A stretch of 64,000 nt of DNA from contig NZ_CM001442.1 of NCBI RefSeq assembly GCF_000244915.1, positions 2,418,001 to 2,482,000 of the forward strand, given 5' to 3'. This DNA is from Bradyrhizobium sp. WSM471. Lineage in GTDB: Bacteria; Pseudomonadota; Alphaproteobacteria; Rhizobiales; Xanthobacteraceae. The notes under the pieces are model-generated. The model was given only the letters and a program-made list of their open reading frames with translations. It was not told the DNA's origin and did no database searches. This document shows, in pieces, positions 1 through 9,857 of the stretch. Both the position numbers and the translations under genes were made by a program. The number at the start of each line of letters is the position of its first letter. Position 1 is the first letter of the stretch.

Positions 1-2
1 AG

Positions 3-302
3 GTCTATTTCGGCCAACAGGCGGCCTTGCGATTTGCAGCGTTCAACCAGAAAACCACGCCGGAAATCGAAGGCACGGTAACAATGGTATCGCCGGATTT
101 GACCGAGGATCGGAGAACCGGCAATAGCTTCTATACAGTGCGGGTGGGACTTGGCGCGGATGAGCTCGAAAAACTCGGGACCGCCAAGCTCGTGCCCGGC
201 ATGCCGGTCGAAGTGTTCATCAAGACGGCCGGCCGGACGGCACTGTCTTATCTGACCAAACCTCTGATGGACCAGGCTGAGCACGCGTTCAAGGAGAGGT
301 GA
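3..302 (+). CDS. HlyD-family type I secretion adaptor, C-terminal fragment
   Basis: The reading frame is open from base 3 (it reads VYFGQQAA before the first possible start), so the gene begins outside the window and only its last 100 residues are here. The fragment has the C-terminal beta-domain of membrane fusion proteins of the HlyD/PrsE type: a segment around IEGTVTMVSPD, then TGNSFYTVRV, then LVPGMPVEVFIKTAGRTAL, and an ending like that of type I secretion adaptors. Such proteins link an inner-membrane ABC exporter to a TolC-type outer-membrane channel. The ABC partner probably lies upstream of the window. The converging Hint-domain protein at 1621-2895 is a conceivable cargo, which is inference. 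Confidence 0.85.
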   Translation, partial: VYFGQQAALRFAAFNQKTTPEIEGTVTMVSPDLTEDRRTGNSFYTVRVGLGADELEKLGTAKLVPGMPVEVFIKTAGRTALSYLTKPLMDQAEHAFKER

Positions 303-308
303 GTTGGC

Positions 309-1427
309 TTAGTGCACAGTCGCTTGTCCGCCCACGTTCGATGCCAATTCTGAGATTTGTCTGACTGCTGAGCCTTCGATTGCGACGCAGGTCAGGCGTC
401 CCGTCACGAAGGCTCCGGTGTCAATGTTCAGGCGGTTGGTCCGCACATCGGGGACACGTACTGGCGTATGGCCGTGGACGACGAAAGCCTCGAAGGGCGC
501 CCGGAAATCGAGGAAGTCTTCGCGGATCCAGAGGAGATCGCTTTCGTCCTGCTGAGCGATGGGGATATTCGGACGAATTCCCGCATGTACAAACAGGACG
601 TCTCCGCATTGAAACCATGTTTGCAGCGAGCCAAGAAATGCCCGGTGATCGTCGGGTAGGGTCGTGGCGAGTTGCACTGCGAGGTCAATTCGCTCCTGCA
701 TGTCGGGTTGCAGGGTGGGCTTCAGACCATAGGAGTGGAGCGTCTCAAGGCCGCCGCAGGTCCGCCATGAGTCCAGGGCCGTCGGATCCTGAAGAAAGGC
801 TAAAACGAAGGTCTCGTGATTCCCTTTCAGGAATACGCTTTCGATTCTGGCTTTGCATTCGACTAAGATATCCAGGACGTCCTTCGATGATGGTCCCCGA
901 TCGATGTAGTCACCCAGGAAAACGAGAATTGGCCGTTCGGCCGGACTCCTTGTGTAGTCGGAATTGATATTTTCGAGCACCGAACGCAACAGGTCCGCGC
1001 GGCCATGGATATCTCCGATTGCATATATCCTCACGCCAGTGGGGAGGCCAGCCGGGATACGAATGCTTCGTCCCGCATCGAAGACCATAGGATGCGCGCT
1101 GCCGCTTCGTGCCGCCGGGCGTAATCTCCGTGCGCTATCCAAGCGTCTCGGTCTGGCCAATTGACCGGTCACCAGCCGGACCATCGTCAGAACCGGCTCG
1201 GGAAACGTTTGCCAAAACCTCGGTTTAAAGCTTCCGTCATGACCCGGCGCGTCGAACGAGGGCGGATTGGAGGAGGCTTCAAGCGAACCATCCTGATCAC
1301 GCCAGGAGGAGGAGCTGAAGTTCCGATTTAAGACGTCCGATCGCCAAGCATGCAATTTTAGAGCACCGATCGAACCCAGGATCACGACCTGGGCGCACAC
1401 GACGAGTGCAAGTTCGCCAAGGGTCAT
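309..1427 (-). CDS. Membrane-anchored metallophosphoesterase (PPP-type serine/threonine phosphatase fold)
   Basis: The C-terminal 250 residues carry the ordered motifs of a calcineurin-like phosphatase: GDIHG, GDYIDRG, GNHE, a HAG segment and HGH near the end, all metal or phosphate ligands. This pattern resembles bacterial PrpA/PrpE-type protein phosphatases and diadenosine-tetraphosphatase relatives. The N-terminal part has a hydrophobic stretch (LALVVCAQVVILGSIGAL) followed by a low-complexity linker, suggesting an inner-membrane anchor with the catalytic domain beyond it. The start is uncertain: the frame is open to 1469, I chose the Met at 1427 because it precedes the membrane segment, and a Met at 1088 would give the bare catalytic domain. 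It converges on the secretion adaptor, with 6 bases between them. Substrate unknown. Confidence 0.8.
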   Translation of the reverse strand: MTLGELALVVCAQVVILGSIGALKLHAWRSDVLNRNFSSSSWRDQDGSLEASSNPPSFDAPGHDGSFKPRFWQTFPEPVLTMVRLVTGQLARPRRLDSARRLRPAARSGSAHPMVFDAGRSIRIPAGLPTGVRIYAIGDIHGRADLLRSVLENINSDYTRSPAERPILVFLGDYIDRGPSSKDVLDILVECKARIESVFLKGNHETFVLAFLQDPTALDSWRTCGGLETLHSYGLKPTLQPDMQERIDLAVQLATTLPDDHRAFLGSLQTWFQCGDVLFVHAGIRPNIPIAQQDESDLLWIREDFLDFRAPFEAFVVHGHTPVRVPDVRTNRLNIDTGAFVTGRLTCVAIEGSAVRQISELASNVGGQATVH

Positions 1428-1620
1428 CCCCGTGCGATCCTGCCGCAGATCACCTCGCGCGCGCGCCAAGGCCCCGCGAGATAAGATCGGTCTATTGCCC
1501 CTCGTTGGCTACGGTTCATCGCGATACGCCATCAAAGATGTTGTGTCTTGGCCCAGACCCATCTATCCCGGATGCCCACCCTAGACCCGATGCCCGAGCG
1601 GCTCGTTCGAGCATGAAATA

Positions 1621-2895
1621 TCAGGCGGCAACTATCTGCGCGCTGGACGCCGCCATATTAGTTGCCCTTGCGGCGAGGAGTTCACGAACGACCCGAGGTA
1701 CTTGTCGGTGTGCCTTGGCGCGGGCAAATGGCATTTCGACGATGGCTTTGCCTTCCGGGTACAGTTCCTCGTGTTCGTGCCAGTTGTCGAAGGCGAGACG
1801 ATCGACATTGTCGATGAAAGTCTCCGCCGGCGTGTTCTCGGCCAGGATCAACGAGTGATGTTCAAGTTCAACATGATAGTAGGTGAACGTCAGAGGTACT
1901 TTGGTTTCGCGTACAATCGATGTGCCATTAACCAGCGCACCGGCCTGAATGAGCACACCCCCGACAAGGATTGCGTGATCAGGCGATAGCAGAAAATCGC
2001 GCGAAGGAACGCCCTCACCAAGGGCGTCGGCCCGAATGCGAACCGGCAGTATACGAAGCGGATCAGCGAACAGCATGGAAATGGTCTGACGCCCGACCCA
2101 AACCACTCGTTCCGGCTGGCCGTCGGACGTAACGACTCGGTCTCCGCGAACGATCGTCTCGACCGCACGTTCTCCGTCGGGCGTACGGATCATCGTTCCC
2201 GCCATGAAGCATGCCGCCTCCCGAAGCGCGATCGAGAATCCGCGCTGGTCCCTAGTCGGATACAATTGATCCATCTCATTAGGAGAGGTTGCTCCGGCCG
2301 ACGTCAGATGTTCGTCTCCGACCATGATCTGCGGGAATTCGTACGTGTTCGAATTGGTGTTGGAGCGAACCGTCGTCGTCGGATCTGCTGTATAGTCCTC
2401 AGCGCCGCCCTTGCTGATCCAGACGCTGACGAGCGTATCGTTCGCGCTGGTGGTCGTAACCGAGGGGGCTATTGTTTCATCAACGTAGTCGCCCGTGTTG
2501 GTCTCGCCTCCGAAGACGTCGATCGGCGAGGTCGGGTCCACTCCCGAATAGCTCAGAAGCGTCCAGGAATAGTCCGACTGACTGGTCCAACCAAAATGGA
2601 GGTTATCGCTCTCGTTTCCTGTTGCGACCTTGTAAAAGACCGATGCGTTCGCTGGCACGCCATCGAGCGACAGCGCTGTATTATCAAGTTGTATCCAACC
2701 CGAAGGAGGCGTGACAGGGCCAGACGGAGGGCCAACAAGCGGTCCGTCCCCGTGGTCGCCGGTGTGGGGCACCAGCGGCACGACAACTGCGATCAGCAGA
2801 TCGTTCGGATTGATCGTGCCGGCGGTGAGAGTAACGCCTGTCGCGAGCTGAAAATTGGAGTTCCCCGACTCTGCCCAGTTGAATTCGATGGCCAA
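1621..2895 (-). CDS. Hint-domain protein, probably exported
   Basis: A 424-residue protein. Residues 1-220 form an acidic, Thr/Ser/Asn-rich beta-type region with no Cys, typical of secreted surface proteins and without a recognisable enzyme signature. From Cys229 (CFMAGTMIRTPDGERAVE) a Hint domain of the Hint_2 type begins, as found in many alphaproteobacterial type I secreted proteins; later landmarks are LLSPDHAILV and LAENTPAETF. Hint domains are autocatalytic protein-cleavage or splicing folds, but whether this one is active cannot be read here. Start: TTG with AGGAG eight bases upstream (GGAGTATTGTC leader); no cleavable signal peptide is seen, which fits type I secretion. The secretion adaptor at 3-302 is close by. 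Confidence 0.8.
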   Translation of the reverse strand: MAIEFNWAESGNSNFQLATGVTLTAGTINPNDLLIAVVVPLVPHTGDHGDGPLVGPPSGPVTPPSGWIQLDNTALSLDGVPANASVFYKVATGNESDNLHFGWTSQSDYSWTLLSYSGVDPTSPIDVFGGETNTGDYVDETIAPSVTTTSANDTLVSVWISKGGAEDYTADPTTTVRSNTNSNTYEFPQIMVGDEHLTSAGATSPNEMDQLYPTRDQRGFSIALREAACFMAGTMIRTPDGERAVETIVRGDRVVTSDGQPERVVWVGRQTISMLFADPLRILPVRIRADALGEGVPSRDFLLSPDHAILVGGVLIQAGALVNGTSIVRETKVPLTFTYYHVELEHHSLILAENTPAETFIDNVDRLAFDNWHEHEELYPEGKAIVEMPFARAKAHRQVPRVVRELLAARATNMAASSAQIVAA

Positions 2896-3164
2896 GACAA
2901 TACTCCTACCAACACCAATCTACCGCTAACGCAGGCCTAGTTCGAATGTCGAGCCGGCATTCCGAAGCGAGGAGTTACGATTATTAAATTTTAAACCATT
3001 AAATCGATAAGGCAACAAAAAAAGTGCATTTAAAACCTTGGCCATTTGTCGCGGCGCATGGTTAATGCTTTGAATTACGTCAGATGCAAGCGATCTCCAC
3101 TATTCGGCGTTCCACGACAAAAATCGATAGTCATTCGCCAGAAGCGTTAATGAGCTGTTCAGCA

Positions 3165-4060
<896 letters not shown>

Positions 4061-4089
4061 TGCCAAACGGGCACGACGAGTTGCAAACG

Positions 4090-4957
4090 TACCGTTTGAA
4101 CTGCAGGCAAGAGCGTCGCAGGCCATCACGGCATGGTCGGCAGCGCGCTTGCGCGCCTCAACTCATCACCGTGGACCGGCGCGAGGTCGATCTCCGCAAG
4201 GAGGCCGCGGTTCGACTGGTTCGGGAAGACGCGAGTGATCTTCCTCGCCGCTGCAAAGGTGGGCGGCATCGTCGCCAACAACACCCTGCGCAACATCGCG
4301 ATCGCGGCTAACCTGATCCAGGCCGCGCATCGAAACGGCGCCGAGAAGCTGATGTTTCTGGGCCCGCCCTGCATCTACCCAAAGGACGCCGCGCAGCCCT
4401 TGCGCGAGGACTCCGTGCTCACTGGTCCGCTAGAGCCGACCAACGAGGCCTATGCGATTGCCAAGATCGCCGGGATCAAGATGGTCGGCCTATCGCAGCC
4501 AGTACGGATGCGACTTCATCAGCGTGATGCCGACCAACCTCTACGGCCCCGGCGACAATTATCATCCCGAAATGAGTCACGTGGTCGCCGCCCTGATCCG
4601 TCGCTTCCATGAGGCCAAGGTTTCGGGCGCGAAGAATGTCGTCGTTTGGGGCACCGGCACGCCGCGGCGCGAGTTCCATTATGTCGACGACATGGCAGAT
4701 GCCTGCGTGCACCTGATGAACACCTATGCCAGTGCCGAGCTGGCCAATATCGGCACCGGCGAGGACATAACCATCGCCGAATTCGCGCGCCTGGTTGCCG
4801 AAATCGTCGGTTACAGCGGCGAGATCAGTTTCGATAGCTCGCGGCCCGACGGCACGCCGCGCAAGCTGCTCGACGTCAGCCGTCTAGCCGACTCGGCTGG
4901 CGCGCGACGACACCGCTTCACGACGGCTTGAAGCACGCATATGCGGCTTACCTCTGA
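4090..4957 (+). pseudogene. fcl: Decayed GDP-L-fucose synthase gene
   Basis: Follows the gmd relic in the usual gmd-fcl order. Recognisable pieces: a [12 protein letters not shown] start (NADP-binding glycine motif), then [16 protein letters not shown] in another frame, [20 protein letters not shown], the [11 protein letters not shown] segment with the catalytic Tyr-x3-Lys, a frame change at about 4495, then [17 protein letters not shown] and [13 protein letters not shown]. Near 4890 one base is lost (GACCTC reads GACTC), so the true C-terminus [20 protein letters not shown] is only visible in another frame, ending at TGA 4955-4957. Intact homologues make GDP-L-fucose from the Gmd product. 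The NolK-NoeL pair of nodulating rhizobia and O-antigen fucose genes are both possible ancestors; the sequence alone does not separate them. Confidence 0.9.
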
Positions 4958-6039
4958 ATTTAGGCTGCAGGGAGCGGGGCAAGGCCTATTCGTCCCGGGT
5001 ATGCTGCCGCGATCGTCTCTGCGGCATCAGTGAAGCGGTGATGCTGATCCGGATAGTTCCAGCAGCCGACCACACTCAGTCGCGACGCCTGGCTTCGGGG
5101 ACATAGTTTCAGATCGTCGTCCGGAGAATAGTCGGTGCGCATTTGTAGATGACTGAGGCCAGCCAATAGGGGCTGAGTCGCTCGATTTGGTGCGAAAAGT
5201 GCCTCGCGCGCCACTTGTCCGCAAGCCACCAAGGCATCTGCCCGTCACGGCCTGGGCTCTTACCGCAAGGGGAATGACCGCGTATAGCGGCAGAATGAAG
5301 TGATCGAATCGCCTTCGAATACCCTCTTGCCATGGGCCATGTTAAGCAAAACGCAGGCGGGCGGGAAGCGAACTAGCTGCCAAGCATCCAGCCAATCGCC
5401 CTAACCAAATGGTTGTAGGCAGGACGGCGACAGCACCGGAGACGAGAAGGACCAATCGAAACGTGAGGGGCTCGTAGGCATCTGCAACGTGGCGTGCTCG
5501 ATCCAAGACTGCAGCAACTTCGGCGGACCGGTAGCCACGACCGATCATTTCGCGCAACTCCCGCTCGTCGCGGAAGTTCAGGCTTTATGATCTGACAGCA
5601 GTCGTTGCCCTCTACGCTTCTGCTATTCTACTTGAAATCGTTTGGAGCGATACCAGTAAGGGCGCCTACTTCCTTCAAAGACAGGGGGCGCACTTCGCAG
5701 GACGGCGGGTCTCAAAGTTGGGTCGGCTTAGTGTTCTTAGAACTCTTGGGCGTCTCCACTGCGTATGAGATACCTGGTCCGCGTGTTCATTGCTCTGTTC
5801 TTTCCCTGTTAGGTGTCTTGATATTCCCTGATACGTTTGCGCGCGAGCATCGTCACTCTCGAGTCTTGCTGAGGTTTTCCGGTCTTTCGGCTTGGAGCCA
5901 CCCGACTATGTGCCATCCTTTCGCTGTTTATTTCCCTGATTGCAGGGAAATAAGTTGCCGCCGATGTGATCTGTGCAAAAGGTCGGATCGCCCGCGAGGT
6001 TGGGAGTTGAGTAAGGAAATTCACAGGTTTTGGAGCGGC
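4958..6039. other. About 1.1 kb without a recognisable gene; possible degraded remnants
   Basis: No convincing coding sequence was found on either strand. On the minus strand, short peptide-like stretches occur in several frames (for example HFILPLYAVIPLAV near 5300, and DAAETIAAAYPGRIGL near 5010), and an ORF at 5342-5557 has one hydrophobic stretch (LVLLVSGAVAVLPTTIWLG). These look like parts of genes broken by indels, in line with the neighbouring pseudogenes, but I recognise no family. Base composition is noticeably less G/C-biased between about 5600 and 6000 than in flanking genes. Confidence 0.5.
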
Positions 6040-6150
6040 CGCCTCACCGCGACCATCCACGCCCACGGCGCCTAGATGTGCTGGCTCAAGCAGAAGTACG
6101 GCGCTGAGTTCGTCTGGCAGGCGGAGGGGGCCTGGCCGAGCCCTGCGCCG
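6040..6150 (+). pseudogene. Displaced fragment of an aldose 1-epimerase gene
   Basis: Bases 6040-6150 match codon by codon the start of the intact aldose 1-epimerase gene at about 8969-9082. Shared peptides are LTATI near the start and EFVWQAE-AWP near the end, with identical runs such as CTCACCGCGACCATC and GAGTTCGTCTGGCAGGCGGAG. A TAG stop replaces the GAG codon before ATGTG, so it is not translatable. Divergence is clear (roughly two thirds of bases identical), so this is an old paralogous or homologous relic and not a recent duplication. No other part of the epimerase is obvious around it. Confidence 0.8.
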
Positions 6151-6416
6151 AATGCCGCCAGGTGCTGTTCGTTCGGTGCTCCCCGGGAACACTCGTTGAA
6201 AGACTTCCGGGCAGTCGGGAGCCCTTTATGGACGCGCGTCCGATGTTTCGTCGACAGGCAAAGGGCGCCGCTTCTGGTTAACTTGGGGAGGCTGACATCC
6301 GAAGCGCCCGGCATTAAGCTTGCCGATGCGAGGGTGCTATTCTCCGATGCTGAACCCTTGCCTCTGCCGGTTCAGTCTGGCAATGCGGTATATGAGGACG
6401 AACAACGGAGTTTATT

Positions 6417-7424
6417 TTGGCCCCCGTGGTGGTTACCGGCGCTGCCGGCTTCATCGGCATGCATGTCTGTGAGCGCTTGCTCGCGCGCGGGGAACGGGTT
6501 GTCGGCATCGACGCAGTGACCCCTTACTATGATCCCGCGCTCAAGCGCGCTCGCCTCGAGACGCTCAAGCATGATGCTTTCACGTTCCACGAGATCGATC
6601 TTGCAGATTTCGCTGCGGTGACGCGTGTGTTCGACGAGGTCTCGCCCGACCGCGTGGTGCACCTTGCGGCGCAGCCCGGCGTGCGCGCGTCGATCGACGA
6701 TCCCATCACCAGCATCCGCGCCAATTGTGATGGCTTCGTCACCGTGCTCGAAGCCGGCCGGCGCCACGGTCTGGCGCATCTGGTCTACGCCTCGTCGAGC
6801 TCCGTGTATGGCGCCAATCGCACCTTGCCGTATTCGACCGAGCATTCGGTCAATCATCCGGTCAGCCTCTATGCCGCGAGCAAGAAGGCCAACGAGCTGA
6901 TGGCGCACACGTTCGCACATGTTCACAAGCTGCCGGTGACCGGTCTTCGCTTCTTCACTGTCTATGGTCCATGGGGCCGGCCCGACATGGCCGCCTGGCT
7001 CTTCACGCGCGCGATCTTTGCGGGTGAGCCGATCAAGCTCTTCAATCATGGAAATATGTGGCGCGATTTCACCTATGTCGACGACATCGTCGAGGGCGTG
7101 ATCCGCACCCTCGACCGGCCCGCGACGCCGAATCCCGCGTGGAACGCCGAGCAGCCGGAAAATTCGTCGAGCGATGCGCCGTATCGGGTCTACAACATCG
7201 GCAACAACCGCTCGGTCAATTTGATCGAGTTCGTCGAGACACTAGAGAAGATCATCGGCAAGCCCGCGATCCGCACGCTTTTGCCGATGCAGGCTGGCGA
7301 CGTCCTCGAGACGCGCGCCGACATTTCGCCCCTGCAACGGGACGTCGGCTTTACGCCCTCGACTCCGCTGGCGGATGGCTTGGGCCGCTTTGTCGAATGG
7401 TATCGAAATTATCACCGCGTATAA
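6417..7424 (+). CDS. UDP-glucuronate 4-epimerase-type NAD-dependent sugar epimerase
   Basis: A 335-residue extended short-chain dehydrogenase. The N-terminus VVVTGAAGFIGMHVCERLLA holds the Rossmann GxxGxxG motif; ASSSSVYG and YAASKKANE give the catalytic Ser and Tyr-x3-Lys; RFFTVYGPWGRPDMA and DFTYVDDIVEGV are typical of the UDP-glucuronate 4-epimerase (LpsL/Cap1J) branch. This branch makes UDP-galacturonate for lipopolysaccharide or capsule. Start: TTG at 6417, the only start codon just before the glycine motif; no strong ribosome site is visible (GGAG at about 6407-6410). manC follows after 24 bases, suggesting one transcript for surface polysaccharide precursors. Substrate assignment is by family resemblance only. 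Confidence 0.88.
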   Translation: MAPVVVTGAAGFIGMHVCERLLARGERVVGIDAVTPYYDPALKRARLETLKHDAFTFHEIDLADFAAVTRVFDEVSPDRVVHLAAQPGVRASIDDPITSIRANCDGFVTVLEAGRRHGLAHLVYASSSSVYGANRTLPYSTEHSVNHPVSLYAASKKANELMAHTFAHVHKLPVTGLRFFTVYGPWGRPDMAAWLFTRAIFAGEPIKLFNHGNMWRDFTYVDDIVEGVIRTLDRPATPNPAWNAEQPENSSSDAPYRVYNIGNNRSVNLIEFVETLEKIIGKPAIRTLLPMQAGDVLETRADISPLQRDVGFTPSTPLADGLGRFVEWYRNYHRV

Positions 7425-7448
7425 ACCCCTCTCTCGAGTAGCTCACAC

Positions 7449-8861
7449 GTGTCTCAAAAAATTATTCCCCTGATCATGTGCGGCGGTGCCGGAACGCGGC
7501 TGTGGCCGGCTTCGCGCGAGGTGCGCCCCAAGCAGTTCCTGCCGTTGTTCGGCACGCGCTCGACCTTCCAGGACACGCTGTTGCGCGTCTCGGAGGCCTC
7601 GCTGTTCGATCGCCCGATCGTCATCACCAATGCGTCTTATCGCTTCATGGTGCTGGAGCAGCTCGCCGAGATCGGCATCGAAGCCGACGTGATCCTGGAG
7701 CCGATGCGGCGCGATTCCGGCCCGGCGATCGCCGCCGGCGCGGTGTTCGCGCAGAACCGCTCGAGTGAGGCAATCGTGCTCGCGCTCGCCGCCGACCACG
7801 TGGTGCAGGACAACGCCGCCTTCGTCGCGGCGTGCCGCCAGGGCCTCACCGCCGCGAGCGCCGGGCGCATCGTCACCTTCGGCGTCAAGCCGGAGCGGCC
7901 GGCGACCGAATACGGCTATATCAGCCCGGGGGAGGTCATCTCCGGCGAGGTGCACGCGGTCGCGCGCTTCGTCGAGAAGCCGGATGCGGTGAAGGCGGCC
8001 GACTACGTCAATTCCGGCTATCTCTGGAACAGCGGCAACTTCATGTTCCCGGCCAGCGTCCTGCTCGACGAATACCGCAAGGTCGACGCGGCGAGCGTGG
8101 AGGCGATTTCCAGTGCCGTGAGCAATGCCGGCCGCGATCTCGGCTTCGTGACGCTGGAGCCGGAGGCGTTCGGCGCGGCCAAGGCGATCTCGATCGACTA
8201 TGCGGTGATGGAGAAGACCGCGCGCGCAGCGGTCGTGCCGGTGTCCTGCGGCTGGTCCGACGTCGGCTCCTGGCACGCGGTGTGGGAATTGTCGGACAAG
8301 GACGCGCAAGGCAATGCCGCACACGGCACCGCCGTGTTCGAGGATTCCCGCAATTGCAACGTCACCACCGACTCCGCGCTGGTCGCGCTCGAAGGCGTCG
8401 ACGATCTCATCGTGGTCGCGACTGCCGACGCGGTGCTGGTCTCGCGCCAGAAGGATGCCAACGGGCTGAAGCGGCTGGTCACAAAACTGAAGGCGGTCGC
8501 ACCGAAGGTCACCGAGGAGCACCTCAAGGTGCATCGGCCCTGGGGCAGCTACCAATCGGTCGACAATGGCGAGCGCCATCAGGTCAAGCGCATCGTGGTC
8601 AAGCCCGGCGGGCGGCTGTCGCTGCAGAAGCACCATCATCGTGCCGAGCACTGGATCGTGGTCCGCGGCACCGCCCGCGTCACCGTCAACGAGACCGTCA
8701 AAAGCGTGCACGAGAACGAGTCGATCTACATCCCGATGGGCGCGGTGCACCGGATGGAGAACCCCGGTAAAATCATGCTGGAGCTGATCGAGGTCCAGAC
8801 TGGAAGCTATCTCGGGGAAGACGACATCATCCGGATTGAAGACGACTATCAGCGCTCTTGA
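7449..8861 (+). CDS. manC: Mannose-1-phosphate guanylyltransferase / mannose-6-phosphate isomerase
   Basis: A bifunctional protein of 470 residues, the usual length of type II ManC/XanB. The N-terminal nucleotidyltransferase has CGGAGTRLWPASR and the PKQFLPLFG loop, and FVEKPD further on. The C-terminal cupin isomerase domain (about residues 355-465) has RPWGSYQSVDNG, VKPGGRLSLQKHHHRAEHW with metal-ligand histidines, and the VHRMENPG ending. It makes GDP-mannose from fructose-6-phosphate via mannose-6-phosphate and mannose-1-phosphate (phosphomannomutase acts between). Start is GTG. GDP-mannose would feed the Gmd/Fcl pathway, whose genes just upstream are dead, so here it probably serves mannose or another deoxysugar. 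Also called noeJ in nodulation contexts. Confidence 0.93.
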   Translation: MSQKIIPLIMCGGAGTRLWPASREVRPKQFLPLFGTRSTFQDTLLRVSEASLFDRPIVITNASYRFMVLEQLAEIGIEADVILEPMRRDSGPAIAAGAVFAQNRSSEAIVLALAADHVVQDNAAFVAACRQGLTAASAGRIVTFGVKPERPATEYGYISPGEVISGEVHAVARFVEKPDAVKAADYVNSGYLWNSGNFMFPASVLLDEYRKVDAASVEAISSAVSNAGRDLGFVTLEPEAFGAAKAISIDYAVMEKTARAAVVPVSCGWSDVGSWHAVWELSDKDAQGNAAHGTAVFEDSRNCNVTTDSALVALEGVDDLIVVATADAVLVSRQKDANGLKRLVTKLKAVAPKVTEEHLKVHRPWGSYQSVDNGERHQVKRIVVKPGGRLSLQKHHHRAEHWIVVRGTARVTVNETVKSVHENESIYIPMGAVHRMENPGKIMLELIEVQTGSYLGEDDIIRIEDDYQRS

Positions 8862-8935
8862 GCAGAGTGTCGCTCCAACATTCCGCGAACATTTGGAAAC
8901 TGTCCTGTGAACTGCCATGATCGGAACAGGATGTT

Positions 8936-9826
8936 ATGACCGACGACACGCACACGATCCGCTGCGGCGGGCTCACCGCGACCATCAAGGCGCAAGGCGC
9001 GGAGATGTGTTCGCTGGCGAGCGATGCCGGCGTCGAGTTCGTCTGGCAGGCGGAGCCGGCCTGGCCGCGACATGCGCCGCTGCTGTTTCCGATCGTCGGG
9101 CGTCTCGCCAAAGACGAATTGCGGCACCGGGGCAGGAGCTACCGGATGACCCAGCACGGCTTCGCGCGTGACAGCCGCTTCGCGTGGGCGGAACGTGGCG
9201 AAAGTCGCTGTGTCCTGGTGCTCGAAGACAGCGATACGACGCGCGCGCTCTACCCCTTCGCGTTCCGCCTGACGGCAACCTATGCGCTCGACGAATCCGG
9301 TCTCGATCTTTCACTCGTGGTCGCGAACACCGGCAAGGAGATGTTGCCGGCCTCGCTCGGCGGCCATCCCGCTTTCAATTGGCCGCTCCAACCGGGACTG
9401 GCGAAAGAGAGCTACGCGCTGAGCTTCGCGCACGCAGAGCCATCTCCCGTCCGCCGTCTCGACGGCGGCTTGCTGCGTCCGGCAATAGAACCGAGCCCGA
9501 TCAAAGGCTCCGTGTTGCCCTTGTCCGAAACCCTGTTCGTCGACGACGCACTCATCTTCGATCGGATCGCGAGCAATTCGGTCCGCTATGCCGCGGAGCA
9601 GGGCGCGTCCACCGGGCCGTGGTTGGAAATGTCATGGCGCGGCTTTCGCGAGCTTGGCGTCTGGTCGAAGCCGTCGGGCGCTCCGTTCCTCTGCATCGAG
9701 CCCTGGCGCGGCTATGCCAGTCCCGCCGGCTTCGACGGCGAATTCACTGACAAGCCGGGCCTGATGCACATCGCGCCTGGAACGGAAGAGCAGTTGTCAT
9801 TTCGGGTTGAGGTTGGATCGTCCTGA
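8936..9826 (+). CDS. Aldose 1-epimerase family protein (galactose mutarotase-like)
   Basis: A 296-residue beta-sandwich protein of the YeaD/Lacto-N-biose mutarotase-like branch. Recognisable elements: ATIKAQGAEMCSLAS, EFVWQAEPAWPRHAP, LFPIVGRL, MTQHGFARD, SLGGHPAFNWPL (His likely in the active site) and PFLCIEPWRG near the C-terminus. Members interconvert alpha and beta anomers of sugars or sugar phosphates. It follows manC by 74 bases on the same strand and may share its transcript. A diverged copy of its first 40 codons lies at 6040-6150. The exact sugar cannot be told from sequence. Confidence 0.85.
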   Translation: MTDDTHTIRCGGLTATIKAQGAEMCSLASDAGVEFVWQAEPAWPRHAPLLFPIVGRLAKDELRHRGRSYRMTQHGFARDSRFAWAERGESRCVLVLEDSDTTRALYPFAFRLTATYALDESGLDLSLVVANTGKEMLPASLGGHPAFNWPLQPGLAKESYALSFAHAEPSPVRRLDGGLLRPAIEPSPIKGSVLPLSETLFVDDALIFDRIASNSVRYAAEQGASTGPWLEMSWRGFRELGVWSKPSGAPFLCIEPWRGYASPAGFDGEFTDKPGLMHIAPGTEEQLSFRVEVGSS

Positions 9827-9857
9827 GGCCGCACGGCCGTCGCGCATCTCGAGTTTC

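Noticed and set aside
5342..5557. 71-residue minus-strand ORF with a hydrophobic stretch
   Set aside because: No ribosome site, no family, and it lies in a tract with other broken frames; kept only as part of the gene-free region.
7443..8918. Long open frame (491 residues) on the minus strand across manC
   Set aside because: It mirrors the codon bias of manC (G/C at third positions leaves the antisense frame open), has no recognised domain, and manC itself has clear catalytic motifs.
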